Shown: in pieces, positions 42,525 through 52,181 of the stretch
Numbering within the stretch: the first letter of the stretch is position 1
Layout: every line of letters begins with the position of its first letter
Source: Streptomyces sp. NBC_01353
GTDB taxonomy: Bacteria > Actinomycetota > Actinomycetes > Streptomycetales > Streptomycetaceae
Direction: 5' to 3'
DNA length: 64,000 nt
Assembly (NCBI RefSeq): GCF_036237275.1
Contig: NZ_CP108352.1
Coordinates: 6,448,001 to 6,512,000 of the forward strand
Made by a program: the position numbers and the translations under genes
Notes under the pieces: model-generated
The model's database searches: none
What the model was told of the DNA's origin: nothing
The model's input: the letters and a program-made list of their open reading frames with translations, nothing else

Positions 42525-42551
42525 CGTACGACGGCGTCGCCCAGACGCTGG

Positions 42552-43421
42552 TCATCGACCCGAGCGGGGGCGTGCCGGTTCGCGGTCCCCGTCGCGTGCC
42601 GCCTCGGGGGACGGCGCCGGAGGCGTCCTCCGCAGCCGCATCCACGCCCCGTACAGCACAAGCCCGACGGCGAGGCCCGCCCCGGCCCCGAAGCAGGCCG
42701 TCGGAATGATGTCCAGGGGCGTCTCGATCCGGCCCCAGTACGCGTACCAGCGCAGGCAGCGGTGCACCACTCCGGCCAGGACGCACAGACCGATCAGCCC
42801 GCCCGCCAGCCGGCGCTCCCGCTGGCCGAGGACCGGTACGGCCGCGGGCGGCACGGTGTCCCCGGCGGTCGCGCGCAGCGCCCGTACCGCGAACCACCCC
42901 AGCAGGACGAGGGCGAGCGCCGAACCCCCGTACTGGAGATAGAGATAGACCGGGAAGCCCGCCACGATCTCGTCGAGGAACGGAATCGCCCGCGTACCCC
43001 AGCGGTCGAGATGGGTGAACGCGTCCCACACCACATGGGTCGTGGCGCCCAGCGCCGACGACAGAACGAACCAGCCGGCCAGCGGCACCCTCTGCCGCCC
43101 CCGCCAGGAGCGGCCGCGGACGAACCCGTACACCCGCCCCCGCCACCGCGCCGGCAGCAGGGCCACCAGCGGCTCACGCACCATCAGCCACGCCGACACC
43201 AGAGCCGCGGTGATCAGCACATCGACGGTGACGACTCCCAGGGCGGAGTGCGTGACATCGCCGAAGACCATCGCCTCCGGGATCGCCGTGGCCGCGAAAT
43301 AGGTCATGTCGGGCGAGAACGAGCCCGCCACCAAGGCGGAGGCGACCAGTGGTCCGCGCGCGGTGCCGTCGCGGCGGATGCCCGGCAGCACCGCGGCGGC
43401 ATGACTCAGCGTGAACGGCAT
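42552..43421 (-). CDS. DUF4184 membrane protein
   Basis: 289 residues with about seven hydrophobic helices. The DUF4184 features are the start MPFTLSHAAAVLP, GSFSPDMTYF, and GATTHVVWDAFTHLDRWG, in which His and Asp residues resemble the metal-binding set of YdjM-type membrane hydrolases. Function unknown. The start at ATG 43421 follows GAGGGGG and matches the conserved N-terminus; a longer frame upstream is unsupported. Monocistronic, convergent with polA. Confidence 0.82.
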   Translation of the reverse strand: MPFTLSHAAAVLPGIRRDGTARGPLVASALVAGSFSPDMTYFAATAIPEAMVFGDVTHSALGVVTVDVLITAALVSAWLMVREPLVALLPARWRGRVYGFVRGRSWRGRQRVPLAGWFVLSSALGATTHVVWDAFTHLDRWGTRAIPFLDEIVAGFPVYLYLQYGGSALALVLLGWFAVRALRATAGDTVPPAAVPVLGQRERRLAGGLIGLCVLAGVVHRCLRWYAYWGRIETPLDIIPTACFGAGAGLAVGLVLYGAWMRLRRTPPAPSPEAARDGDREPARPRSGR

Positions 43422-43652
43422 CGGAACATCCCCCTCAGGATCCGCGCCGACCAACGGAGTTCCCCTGCGGCGAGGGTCGGCGATCACGCCCAGTATGCGG
43501 GAGTGATCGTGCAGGGACGGCGGGCGGCCAAGAGGTGACGAAAGCGTGAAACTCGGTCAGGCCGCGGTGTCCCGGGGCGCGTAGGTGTCATAGGGTCTCC
43601 TGTGTTCACGCGCGGGGAGCGCGGGTGCAGTCGAGGGGGAGGGACCATACGT

Positions 43653-45383
43653 ATGGCAGCGCAATTCGGCCGCCGGCTGCGCAGGGGAGCCACCAGCGGT
43701 GCCGTCGTGGCCGCGGCGGTGGCGGCGCTGGCCGCCTCGCAGGCGCCCGGCGTGACCTCGCCGCCCTCGGACAACGCGAGCGGCGACCGGCCCGCCGGCG
43801 TCGGTGACACACCGCCGTCGCCCGACGGCACGGCGACCGGCGACTCCCCGTACTACACCCAACTGCCGCCGCTGAACACGCCCAACAAGCCCGGCACCTC
43901 CATAGACCTGCCCGTCATCACCGGCCCCGCCGAGGCGGGCATACCCGCGTCCGTGCTCGCCGCCTACAAGCGGGCGGAGCAGTCGATACGGGCCAGCGAC
44001 CCCGCGTGCAACCTTCCGTGGCAGCTGCTCGCCGGCATCGGCAAGGTCGAGTCCGGGCAGGCGCGCGGCGGCCGTGTCGACGCCAACGGCACCACGGACT
44101 CGCCGATTCTCGGCCCGGTCCTCAACGGTGTCGGCTTCGCCAACATCTCGGACACCGACAACGGGGCCTTCGACGGCGACGCGAAGCACGACCGCGCGGT
44201 CGGCCCGATGCAGTTCATCCCCTCCACCTGGGCGACCTGGGGTCAGGACGCCAACGGCGACGGCCGCAAGGACCCCAACAACATCTACGACGCCGCCCAG
44301 GCCGCCGGTCTCTACCTCTGCGCCAACAACCGCGACCTCGCGGTCAAGGCCGACCTGGACCGGGCGATCCTCAGCTACAACCGCTCGACCGAGTACCTGC
44401 ACACGGTGCTCTCCTGGTTCGAGTACTACAAGCGCGGCACCCACCAGGTGCCGGACGGCACCGGTCAGCTCCCGGTGGACCGCAGCGACACGCCTCGCAC
44501 CACCACGCCCGGGCCGACGCAGACGCCGACCACCCCGGTCACCCCCGCACCGTCCCCTTCGACGGGCACGCCCAAGCCGAACCCGTCCACGCCCGGCACC
44601 ACGCCCCCGACCAAGCCGCCCGTCACCCCGCCCGCCGCCGTGAAGGTGTCGCGGATCAAGGACGCCGGCACGGGCGCCCTGACGGCCACCGCCGGCGGCG
44701 TCTTCGCCGCCCGTCCGGTCGTCCTCGCGCTCGACGCGACGGGCAGGCCGGTCGCGGGGCTGGGCGTGCGCTTCGAGATCGTCGGCTCCACCGACGCCAA
44801 CCTCGGTGGGGTGGCCAAGAGCGTGACCGTGACCACCGACTCCGCGGGCAAGGCCGCCGCGCCGCCCGTCCGGGCGGGCGAGAGGCCGGGCACGTTCACC
44901 GTCCGGGCCACGGTCGTGGGCCGGACGCTCGCGCCCGTCGAGTTCTCCGCTACGGTCACCGAGCGGACGGCCGACACCCTGGTGCGCGGCGACGCCAAGG
45001 AGTTGACCGCCACCACCGGCGAGCAGTTCGCCGACCGTGTCCTGGTGAAGGCCACCCTCGACGGTGCCGTCGCCCCGTCGGTCGCACTTACCGCCACCAT
45101 GATCACCTCGGCGGACGACCCGCAGACGAACACCAAGGGCCCGTACTTCAAGGACGCCGAGGGCAACCCGCTGCGTACGCTCACGGGCCTGAAGACGGAC
45201 GAGAACGGTCTGCTCACGCTCCCCGACATCTACGCGGACGGCGAGGCCGGCACCTTCCTGCTGCGTCTGACCGCGCCCGGCGGCGGCACCGTGACCATCG
45301 AACTCAAGGTCACCGCCCCGGCGCCCGCGCCGACCCCGACTCCGTCGCCGACCGGCTCGACAGAGGCGACGCCGACGCCCTGA
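43653..45383 (+). CDS. Secreted lytic transglycosylase-like protein with C-terminal Ig-like domains
   Basis: 576 residues. An export signal (about 1-33) precedes a Slt/MltB-like lysozyme-fold domain (about 98-265), with the catalytic glutamate E133 in LAGIGKVESGQ and VGPMQFIPSTWATWG. Inserted after it is DANGDGRKDPNNIYDAA (about 199-215), a calcium-loop-like motif. A Pro/Thr-rich linker (about 275-330) leads to two beta-sandwich modules resembling invasin/Big_1 repeats (about 331-440 and 445-555) and a Thr-Pro tail. Predicted to cut peptidoglycan outside the membrane. ATG 43653 follows GAGGGGGAGGG. A strong hairpin follows the stop. Confidence 0.87.
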   Translation: MAAQFGRRLRRGATSGAVVAAAVAALAASQAPGVTSPPSDNASGDRPAGVGDTPPSPDGTATGDSPYYTQLPPLNTPNKPGTSIDLPVITGPAEAGIPASVLAAYKRAEQSIRASDPACNLPWQLLAGIGKVESGQARGGRVDANGTTDSPILGPVLNGVGFANISDTDNGAFDGDAKHDRAVGPMQFIPSTWATWGQDANGDGRKDPNNIYDAAQAAGLYLCANNRDLAVKADLDRAILSYNRSTEYLHTVLSWFEYYKRGTHQVPDGTGQLPVDRSDTPRTTTPGPTQTPTTPVTPAPSPSTGTPKPNPSTPGTTPPTKPPVTPPAAVKVSRIKDAGTGALTATAGGVFAARPVVLALDATGRPVAGLGVRFEIVGSTDANLGGVAKSVTVTTDSAGKAAAPPVRAGERPGTFTVRATVVGRTLAPVEFSATVTERTADTLVRGDAKELTATTGEQFADRVLVKATLDGAVAPSVALTATMITSADDPQTNTKGPYFKDAEGNPLRTLTGLKTDENGLLTLPDIYADGEAGTFLLRLTAPGGGTVTIELKVTAPAPAPTPTPSPTGSTEATPTP

Positions 45384-45430
45384 CCCGGCCCCGGCCCGGC
45401 CGCCGATCCCGTACGGCCCCGCACGACCCC

Positions 45431-45464
45431 GCCGCCCTTCCGTCCGCCCGGACGGAGGGGCGGC
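45431..45464 (+). terminator. Terminator of the transglycosylase gene
   Basis: 15-base stem (45431-45445 with 45450-45464, one G-U pair) and a 4-base loop, 47 bases after the stop. Confidence 0.75.
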
Positions 45465-45563
45465 GCTCTGTGTTCTGAGTGCAACGTGTTCTCATCTCGC
45501 GGCCGCGTTGCTACGGTGCCCCAGCCCTGACGCCGCATCAGATCGAGCACCGGGAGGCCGACC

Positions 45564-45704
45564 ATGCGCGCCCTCGTAGCCGCCGCCATCGGGCTGGTCC
45601 CAGTCCTCCTCGTCATCCTCCTCGTCTCGGTGGTGGACCTGCCGCCCGACGGACCCACCTCGCCCCAGCCCCTCCTCACCGCCGACCCCGGCCCCAAGAA
45701 GTAG
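45564..45704 (+). CDS. 46-residue single-span membrane peptide
   Basis: MRALVAAAIG start, one hydrophobic helix (about 3-26), then a Pro/Ser-rich tail ending DPGPKK. GGGAGG lies 6 bases before the ATG and the stop is followed at once by GGAGGAG, the ribosome site of the DUF3068 gene, so the two are translated from one message. Small proteins of this shape exist in other Streptomyces. Function unknown; it may be a partner of the DUF3068 protein. Confidence 0.75.
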   Translation: MRALVAAAIGLVPVLLVILLVSVVDLPPDGPTSPQPLLTADPGPKK

Positions 45705-45717
45705 GAGGAGCCACTCC

Positions 45718-46680
45718 ATGCGCCGCCGAGCCAGCCTCGTCCTGCTCTCCTTCGCCGTGTTCTTCGCGGCGATGGCCCCCACCCTGCGGTGGTACGTCTT
45801 CCCCCGCGTGGTGAAGATCCCGCCGAACCAGTACCAAGAGATCGTCCTGGAGTCGAAGCCCGCCACCCTCGTCGACTACTCGACCCTCACGGCCAAGGAA
45901 GTCGAGAAGCTCACGATCATCCAGACCCTCAAGGGCAACGTGGAGGAGTCGAAGCGGATCGAGCGCGACGCCGGCCGCGACGTCGTCGTATGGGACGCCC
46001 TCACCTACATCACCGGCCCCGACGGCAAGATGGTCTCCCAGATCCCCGAGCGCTACATCTTCGACGCCCACACCCAGGATCCGGTCAACGCCACCGGCGC
46101 GATGGTCGACGGCGACGCCGTCAGGCGCGAGGGCATCGAGTTCAAGTGGCCCTTCCTCACAGAGAAGCGGGACTACCAGTACTACGACGCCCGGTCCCGC
46201 ACCACGGCCCCCATCCACTACAAGGGCACCCAGACCTTCCGCGGCATGGAGGTCTACTACTTCGAGCAGACCATCCCCTGGACCAAGGTCCCCATGCCCA
46301 AGACGATGCCCGTCAAGGGCATCACCCCGGAGATGATCGCCCAGTCGGGCATGACCATCTGGTACACCACCAAGCGGATGTTCTGGGTCGATCCCGTCAC
46401 CGGCGCCCCCGTCAACGGCGAGGAGATCCACAGGGAGGAGCTCCGCAACGACAAGACCGCGTGGAAGGTCACCGCCTTCTCCGGCCATGTGAAGATGCGC
46501 GAGGACTACATCCGGTCCACCGTCGAACTCGTCAAGACCAACCGGACGGTCGTCCTTCTCGTCACCTCCTATCTGCCGTGGACCTTCGTCACCCTGTCTC
46601 TCGCCCTGCTCGCCCTCGCGCTCTGGCTGGAGGCCCGCGGCCGGCGCCCCGCCCAGGCGCCGGCTACCGCTCCCTCCTGA
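45718..46680 (+). CDS. DUF3068 (PorA-like) membrane-anchored protein
   Basis: 320 residues. An N-terminal helix (about 5-27) and a C-terminal helix (about 280-305) flank a roughly 250-residue beta-rich outer domain (for example YIFDAHTQDPVNATGAMVDGD and TQTFRGMEVYYFEQTIPW). This matches DUF3068, a Streptomyces and Mycobacterium family of unknown role sometimes labelled porin PorA-like. GGAGGAG precedes the ATG. Its end overlaps the convergent hrpB end by 17 bases. Confidence 0.85.
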   Translation: MRRRASLVLLSFAVFFAAMAPTLRWYVFPRVVKIPPNQYQEIVLESKPATLVDYSTLTAKEVEKLTIIQTLKGNVEESKRIERDAGRDVVVWDALTYITGPDGKMVSQIPERYIFDAHTQDPVNATGAMVDGDAVRREGIEFKWPFLTEKRDYQYYDARSRTTAPIHYKGTQTFRGMEVYYFEQTIPWTKVPMPKTMPVKGITPEMIAQSGMTIWYTTKRMFWVDPVTGAPVNGEEIHREELRNDKTAWKVTAFSGHVKMREDYIRSTVELVKTNRTVVLLVTSYLPWTFVTLSLALLALALWLEARGRRPAQAPATAPS

Positions 46681-49324
46681 GCCGCGCGCTGGTGTGCCGG
46701 GTCGGCTCCGCCGCTGCGGGGTCCTCCGGCCACGGGTGCTTGGGGTAGCGCCCGCGCAGCTCCGCCCGGACCGAGCGGTACCCCTCCCGCCAGAACGAGG
46801 CCAGATCGGCGGTGACGGCCGCCGGGCGACCTGCGGGGGAGAGGAGATGGACCACGACCGGCGTCCCCGCGACCTTCGGTGTCTCGGCCAGGCCGAACAT
46901 CTCCTGCACCTTCACCGCGAGGACCGGCCGTTCGCCGCTGTAGTCGACCCGTATCCGCGATCCGCTCGGGACCTCGATCCGCTCGGGCGCGAGCTCGCCG
47001 AGCCGGCCCGCCTCGCCCGTCGCCCAGGGCAGCAGCCGCTGGAGCGCCTGTCCCGCGTCGATCCGGCCCAGATCGGCCCGTCGCCGCGCCCGGGACAACT
47101 CGGGCTCCAGCCACGCCTCGGCCCGGTCGAGCAGCGACTCGTCCGTCACCTCCGGCCAGGGCTCTCCCAGGACCCGGTGCAGAAAGCCGAGCCGCTGTCT
47201 CAGCTCCTCGGACTCCCGGCTCCACCGCAGCAGCCCGAGCCCCTCGCGACGCAACCCGTCGAGCAGGGCCGACCGTACGAGCTCAGGATCGGCGCCTTCC
47301 CTGAGGGGACGCGTGGCGAGCTCGACGGCGCCCAGCCGGGACACGGACCGGGCGACCACGTCCCCTTCCTCCCAGCGGACCTCCTCGCCGGCCCGGAGCA
47401 GGTGCCCGGCGGCGGCCCGCGCCACGCCCTCGTCCACCACGGCCGCCAGCCGCACCCGTGCCGTGGCGCTCCGCACCGGCCGGTCCGCCACGGCCACGGC
47501 CAGCCAGAGGGAGCTGCGCAGCCCCGAGGCCTCGGCGAGCTCGGCCCCCGTCCCCGACACCATCAGGAACCCGCCGCCCTCCCGGGCCCTGGCCACCCGC
47601 TCGGGAAACGCCAGCGCCGTCACCAGCCCGGCCACCGCGTCGTCGCCACCGACCGCCACCGGCCGTGCACCACCGGCCGCCACGGTCCCGGCGCCCCCGG
47701 AACCACCCGGCCGCGACGCGGGCCCGGCAGGATCCGTGCCGCCCGCCCGGGACCCGGCCCGCGCGCCGCCCCCGTCCCCCGGCCCGTCGGCTCCCGCCTC
47801 GGCGGCCGATCGCTCCAGGCGGCGCGCCTCCGCCTTCCACCGCGCTCCGTACGCGTCACCGCCCCGCCGCGCCGCACGCCAGGCGGCCGCCAGATCGTCG
47901 CCGTACTCCCGGGGCGGCTCCTCGCTGAGCAGCGCGACCACCTCGGCCGCCCGCCGGACCCCCACCTCGGGAGCGCCGTCCAGGAGGGCCCGGGCCAGCC
48001 GGGGATGCACGCCCAATCGCGACATCCTCAGACCCCGCTCCGTGGCCCTGCCTTCGTCGTCCACCGCCCCGGCGGCCATCAGCGCGGCGCGGGCCGCCGT
48101 CATCGCACCCGCCGGCGGGGCGTCCAGGAGTGCGAGCCCTACCGCCGTGGGGTCGCCCCAGCACGCCGTCCGCAGGGCGAACGAGGCCAGGTCCGCGATC
48201 TCGATCTCGGGGGAGGGGAAGCGCGCTCGCCGTCCGTCGTCCGCCTCCGCCCAGCAGCGGTACACCATCCCGAACCCCTCCCGGCCGGAGCGGCCCGAGC
48301 GCTGTGTCGCGCCCGCGATCGACACCGGAACCGTGGCCAGCGACCCGAGGCCCCGGGCGTGGTCCATCCGCGGCTCCCGCGCCAGACCCGAGTCCACGAC
48401 GATCCGCACCCCCGGCACGGTGAGGCTCGACTCCGCCACGGCGGTCGCGAGGATCACCCGCCGCCGCCCACCCGGCTCCGCCCCGCGCAGCACCGTGTCC
48501 TGGACCGCCGCCGGGGCCCGCCCGTGCAGCTGGAGCACGTCGGCGTCGAGGTCCGCCAGCATCCCCGCCGTGCGCGCGATCTCTCCCGTGCCGGGAAGGA
48601 AGCAGAGGACGTCGCCCTCGTGGCGCTCGCAGGCAAGCCGGACCGTCGCCGCCACATGACGCAGAAGGCCGGGATCCACCCAGGTACCGTGCGCCGGCCG
48701 GAGCCCGGCGGGCGGTGCGGCGAAGAGGACGCGGTACCCGTGCCCCTCCCCCTTGCCCCACACGATCGGCGCCGGACCGGTGCCGTCCAGGACCGTGAGG
48801 AGCTGGGACCACGCCTCGGCGTCGCTGGTGGCCGAGGCGGCGATCAGCTTCAGCTCGGGCCGCAGCGTGGCGCGCACGTCCACCAGGAACGCCAGCGCCG
48901 TGTCCGCGTCCAGATGGCGCTCGTGGCACTCGTCGAGCAGCACCACGTCCACACCTGCCAGCTCCGGATCGCGCTGGAGCCGCTGGAGGAGGACACCCGT
49001 CGTCACCACCTCGACGCGGGTCGCGGGCCCGGCCCTGCGCTCGCCGCGCACCGAGAAGCCGACGGCCTCGCCGACCTCCTGGCCCAGCAGCCACGCCATC
49101 CGCCGGGCCGCCGCCCGCACCGCCATCCGGCGCGGTTCGGCCACGAGCACCCGCCGCCGTCGCCCGTCCCCTATAAGACCCGCGAGCGCGAGGGGCACCA
49201 GCGTGGTCTTGCCGGTGCCGGGAGGCGCGTACAGCACCGCCGTGCCGCGCTCCTCGAGTGCGGTGAGCAGCTCGGGGACGGCATGGCGGACGGGGAGACG
49301 GTCGAGTGCGTCGTGTCGGATCAC
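46664..49324 (-). CDS. hrpB: ATP-dependent helicase HrpB (DEAH/RHA type)
   Basis: 886 residues. Helicase motifs: I YAPPGTGKTTLVPLAL, Ia LVAEPRRMAVRAAARRMA, II VVLLDECHERHLDAD, III ASATSDA, VI TQRSGRSGREGFG. The HrpB C-terminal region ends with the WREGYRSVRAELRGRYPKHPWPEDP signature. A Gly/Ala/Pro-rich insertion lies near 520-570, which shorter homologues lack. Cellular role unknown; the family belongs with RNA helicases. GTG 49324 is the start. Convergent with the DUF3068 gene; the methyltransferase gene precedes it on the same strand by 107 bases. Confidence 0.93.
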   Translation of the reverse strand: MIRHDALDRLPVRHAVPELLTALEERGTAVLYAPPGTGKTTLVPLALAGLIGDGRRRRVLVAEPRRMAVRAAARRMAWLLGQEVGEAVGFSVRGERRAGPATRVEVVTTGVLLQRLQRDPELAGVDVVLLDECHERHLDADTALAFLVDVRATLRPELKLIAASATSDAEAWSQLLTVLDGTGPAPIVWGKGEGHGYRVLFAAPPAGLRPAHGTWVDPGLLRHVAATVRLACERHEGDVLCFLPGTGEIARTAGMLADLDADVLQLHGRAPAAVQDTVLRGAEPGGRRRVILATAVAESSLTVPGVRIVVDSGLAREPRMDHARGLGSLATVPVSIAGATQRSGRSGREGFGMVYRCWAEADDGRRARFPSPEIEIADLASFALRTACWGDPTAVGLALLDAPPAGAMTAARAALMAAGAVDDEGRATERGLRMSRLGVHPRLARALLDGAPEVGVRRAAEVVALLSEEPPREYGDDLAAAWRAARRGGDAYGARWKAEARRLERSAAEAGADGPGDGGGARAGSRAGGTDPAGPASRPGGSGGAGTVAAGGARPVAVGGDDAVAGLVTALAFPERVARAREGGGFLMVSGTGAELAEASGLRSSLWLAVAVADRPVRSATARVRLAAVVDEGVARAAAGHLLRAGEEVRWEEGDVVARSVSRLGAVELATRPLREGADPELVRSALLDGLRREGLGLLRWSRESEELRQRLGFLHRVLGEPWPEVTDESLLDRAEAWLEPELSRARRRADLGRIDAGQALQRLLPWATGEAGRLGELAPERIEVPSGSRIRVDYSGERPVLAVKVQEMFGLAETPKVAGTPVVVHLLSPAGRPAAVTADLASFWREGYRSVRAELRGRYPKHPWPEDPAAAEPTRHTSARLRRER

Positions 49325-49431
49325 GCACTCAGTCTCGTACGTCCTCGCCGGCGCCGTGCCCGGCTGTCCACAGGCCCCGTCCTCTCATATGACAAGTGGG
49401 GCTCGCGGGGCCGCTGGGGCCGTTGCGCCCG

Positions 49432-50259
49432 TCAGTCCCTCTCGCACACGAAGATCGCCGTGCCCGGGATCAGATTCCCCCGCAGCGGGGACCAGCCGCC
49501 CCACTCCTGGTTGTTCCACGCCGGCCACTCCGGCTCCACGAGATCCACCAGCCGGAAACCGCCGGCCACCACGTCGCGTACCCGATCGCCGATCGTCCTG
49601 TGGTGCTCCACGTAGACGGCGCGCCCCTGCTCGTCCTGCTCCACATAAGGAGTGCGGTCGAAATAGGAGGAGGCGATCGACAGCCCTTCCGGGCCGGGCT
49701 CGTCCGGGAACGCCCAGCGGATCGGATGTGTCACCGAGAAGACCCACCGGCCGCCCGGCCGCAGCACCCGGCGCACTTCGCGGAACACCTTCACCGGGTC
49801 GGCCACGAACGGCACCGCGCCGTACGCCGAGCACGCGAGGTCGAAGGACCCGTCGAGGAAGGGCAGCGCTCCCGCGTCCGCCTCGACCAGGGGAACGTCC
49901 TCCCCGATCCGCAGCGCGTGCTGGAGCTGTCGGTGGGAGAGGTCGAGCGCCACCGGCCGCGCACCCTGTGCCGCCAGCCAGCGCGAGCACTGCGCGGCCC
50001 CCGCGCCGATCTCCAGGACGTCCAGCCCCTTCAGCGCGCCGGCAGGTCCGAGCAGTCCGGCCTCGGCCTCGTCGAGACCCTCCGGACCCCAGATGAACCG
50101 GTCGTCCCCGAGGAAGGCTCCGTGGTCGTTCTGGTACTCGTCCGCGTTCCGGTCCCACCACCCGCGACTCGCCCGGCTGCTCTCCGCATCGTCCGCGTCA
50201 CGCCGGGTCGCCTCCGGCTCCTCGTCGACTCCGTCTTCCTGTTCGTACTCTTGGTTCAT
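49432..50259 (-). CDS. Class I SAM-dependent methyltransferase
   Basis: 275 residues. The SAM-binding motif I is LDVLEIGAGAAQCSRWL (about 79-95), the acidic post-I strand is PVALDLSHRQL, motif II FDLACSAYGAVPFV and motif III LRPGGRWVFSVTHPIRW. The N-terminus is acidic and precedes the conserved WWDRNADEYQNDHGAFLGD. Similar proteins are common next to rpsA in Streptomyces, as I remember; the substrate is not known. Divergent from rpsA. Confidence 0.88.
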   Translation of the reverse strand: MNQEYEQEDGVDEEPEATRRDADDAESSRASRGWWDRNADEYQNDHGAFLGDDRFIWGPEGLDEAEAGLLGPAGALKGLDVLEIGAGAAQCSRWLAAQGARPVALDLSHRQLQHALRIGEDVPLVEADAGALPFLDGSFDLACSAYGAVPFVADPVKVFREVRRVLRPGGRWVFSVTHPIRWAFPDEPGPEGLSIASSYFDRTPYVEQDEQGRAVYVEHHRTIGDRVRDVVAGGFRLVDLVEPEWPAWNNQEWGGWSPLRGNLIPGTAIFVCERD

Positions 50260-50376
50260 CTCGCCCGTCGATGTAGTTTGCGCTCAGCGCGGCTGCGCCA
50301 CCCCGGCCGGATGGCCTGGGGGGACATGAGTTGTGCCGGTTATGCGGTGATTCGCCCCTGGTGCGCGCTTCGCGCA

Positions 50377-50405
50377 TTGACCCTGTCCGGCTGCCCCCGT
50401 ATGCT
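50377..50405 (+). promoter_or_regulatory. Near-consensus housekeeping promoter of rpsA
   Basis: TTGACC, 17 bases, TATGCT. This is close to the ideal sigma-HrdB promoter. Transcription from about 50412 gives a leader of about 190 bases before the rpsA ATG, longer than needed for translation. Confidence 0.8.
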
Positions 50406-50603
50406 AAAGGTTGCGCTGCGGGCCTGCGCGCCTCAGACGGAGCAGGCCGCGCTCGCACGGTTGTATGTCCCCTCGGTTCTCGAGGCGCCCCACCGTTCAG
50501 TCGGGAAGGCGCTTCATTGGCTGTCCGGCTTCTTCGGTGCGATACGGGCTCACGGCGTAGCAGTACCTACGACTTTCTGTCCGTAACCGGAGCCCTTTCC
50601 CAC

Positions 50604-52112
50604 ATGACGAGCAGCACCGAGACCACCGCCACCAGCACCACCCCGCAGGTTGCGGTCAACGACATCGGTAACGAGGAAGCCTTCCTCGCCGCGATCGACG
50701 AGACGATCAAGTACTTCAACGACGGCGACATCGTCGACGGCGTCATCGTGAAGGTCGACCGGGACGAGGTCCTGCTCGACATCGGTTACAAGACCGAAGG
50801 TGTCATCCCGAGCCGCGAGCTCTCGATCAAGCACGACGTCGACCCGAACGAGGTCGTCAAGGTCGGCGACGAGATCGAGGCCCTGGTCCTTCAGAAGGAG
50901 GACAAGGAAGGCCGCCTGATCCTCTCGAAGAAGCGTGCCCAGTACGAGCGCGCCTGGGGCACCATCGAGAAGATCAAGGAAGAGGACGGCATCGTCACCG
51001 GTACCGTCATCGAGGTCGTCAAGGGTGGTCTCATCCTCGACATCGGCCTCCGTGGCTTCCTGCCGGCCTCTCTCGTCGAGATGCGTCGCGTCCGCGACCT
51101 CCAGCCCTACGTGGGCAAGGAGCTCGAGGCGAAGATCATCGAGCTGGACAAGAACCGCAACAACGTGGTCCTGTCCCGCCGCGCCTGGCTGGAGCAGACC
51201 CAGTCCGAGGTTCGCCAGACCTTCCTCACGACCCTCCAGAAGGGTCAGGTCCGCTCCGGCGTCGTGTCCTCGATCGTCAACTTCGGTGCCTTCGTGGACC
51301 TGGGTGGCGTCGACGGTCTCGTGCACGTCTCCGAGCTCTCCTGGAAGCACATCGACCACCCGTCCGAGGTTGTCGAGGTCGGCCAGGAGGTCACCGTCGA
51401 GGTTCTCGACGTGGACATGGACCGCGAGCGTGTCTCCCTGTCGCTGAAGGCGACGCAGGAGGACCCGTGGCAGCAGTTCGCCCGCACGCACCAGATCGGT
51501 CAGGTCGTCCCGGGCAAGGTCACCAAGCTGGTTCCGTTCGGTGCATTCGTCCGCGTGGACGAGGGCATCGAGGGTCTGGTCCACATCTCCGAGCTGGCCG
51601 AGCGCCACGTGGAGATCCCGGAGCAGGTCGTCCAGGTCAACGACGAGATCTTCGTCAAGGTCATCGACATCGACCTCGAGCGTCGCCGGATCTCGCTGTC
51701 CCTGAAGCAGGCCAACGAGTCCTTCGGTGCCGACCCGGCGTCGGTCGAGTTCGACCCGACCCTGTACGGCATGGCCGCGTCCTACGACGACCAGGGCAAC
51801 TACATCTACCCCGAGGGCTTCGACCCCGAGACCAACGACTGGCTCGAGGGCTACGAGACCCAGCGCGAGGCCTGGGAGACCCAGTACGCCGAGGCGCAGC
51901 AGCGCTTCGAGCAGCACCAGGCTCAGGTCATCAAGTCCCGCGAGGCCGACGAGGCCGCCGCTGCCGAGGGTGGCGCCGCCGCTCCGGCCGGTGCCCCGGC
52001 GGGCGTCTCGGGTGGTTCGTACTCCTCGGAGTCGGACGACAACTCCGGCGCCCTGGCGTCGGACGAGGCCCTGGCTGCCCTGCGCGAGAAGCTGGCCGGC
52101 GGCCAGAGCTGA
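50604..52112 (+). CDS. rpsA: 30S ribosomal protein S1
   Basis: 502 residues with four S1 RNA-binding domains (about 35-105, 120-185, 205-275 and 290-360), including the diagnostic VNFGAFVDLGGVDGLVHVSELSW and VPFGAFVRVDEGIEGLVHISELA. The C-terminal 140 residues are an acidic and Ala/Gly-rich tail with the actinobacterial FDPTLYGMAASYDDQGNYIYPEGFD segment. It binds mRNA on the 30S subunit and helps start translation of structured messages. Own promoter at 50377-50405 and terminator at 52150-52181. Confidence 0.97.
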   Translation: MTSSTETTATSTTPQVAVNDIGNEEAFLAAIDETIKYFNDGDIVDGVIVKVDRDEVLLDIGYKTEGVIPSRELSIKHDVDPNEVVKVGDEIEALVLQKEDKEGRLILSKKRAQYERAWGTIEKIKEEDGIVTGTVIEVVKGGLILDIGLRGFLPASLVEMRRVRDLQPYVGKELEAKIIELDKNRNNVVLSRRAWLEQTQSEVRQTFLTTLQKGQVRSGVVSSIVNFGAFVDLGGVDGLVHVSELSWKHIDHPSEVVEVGQEVTVEVLDVDMDRERVSLSLKATQEDPWQQFARTHQIGQVVPGKVTKLVPFGAFVRVDEGIEGLVHISELAERHVEIPEQVVQVNDEIFVKVIDIDLERRRISLSLKQANESFGADPASVEFDPTLYGMAASYDDQGNYIYPEGFDPETNDWLEGYETQREAWETQYAEAQQRFEQHQAQVIKSREADEAAAAEGGAAAPAGAPAGVSGGSYSSESDDNSGALASDEALAALREKLAGGQS

Positions 52113-52149
52113 ATCGGCTCTGCTGCTAGGCACTAGCTAGCCAACGATC

Positions 52150-52181
52150 GAGGCCCGCTCCCCTTCGGGGGAGCGGGCCTC
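52150..52181 (+). terminator. rpsA terminator
   Basis: Perfect 14-base stem GAGGCCCGCTCCCC / complement with a TTCG tetraloop, 38 bases after the stop. Confidence 0.88.
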
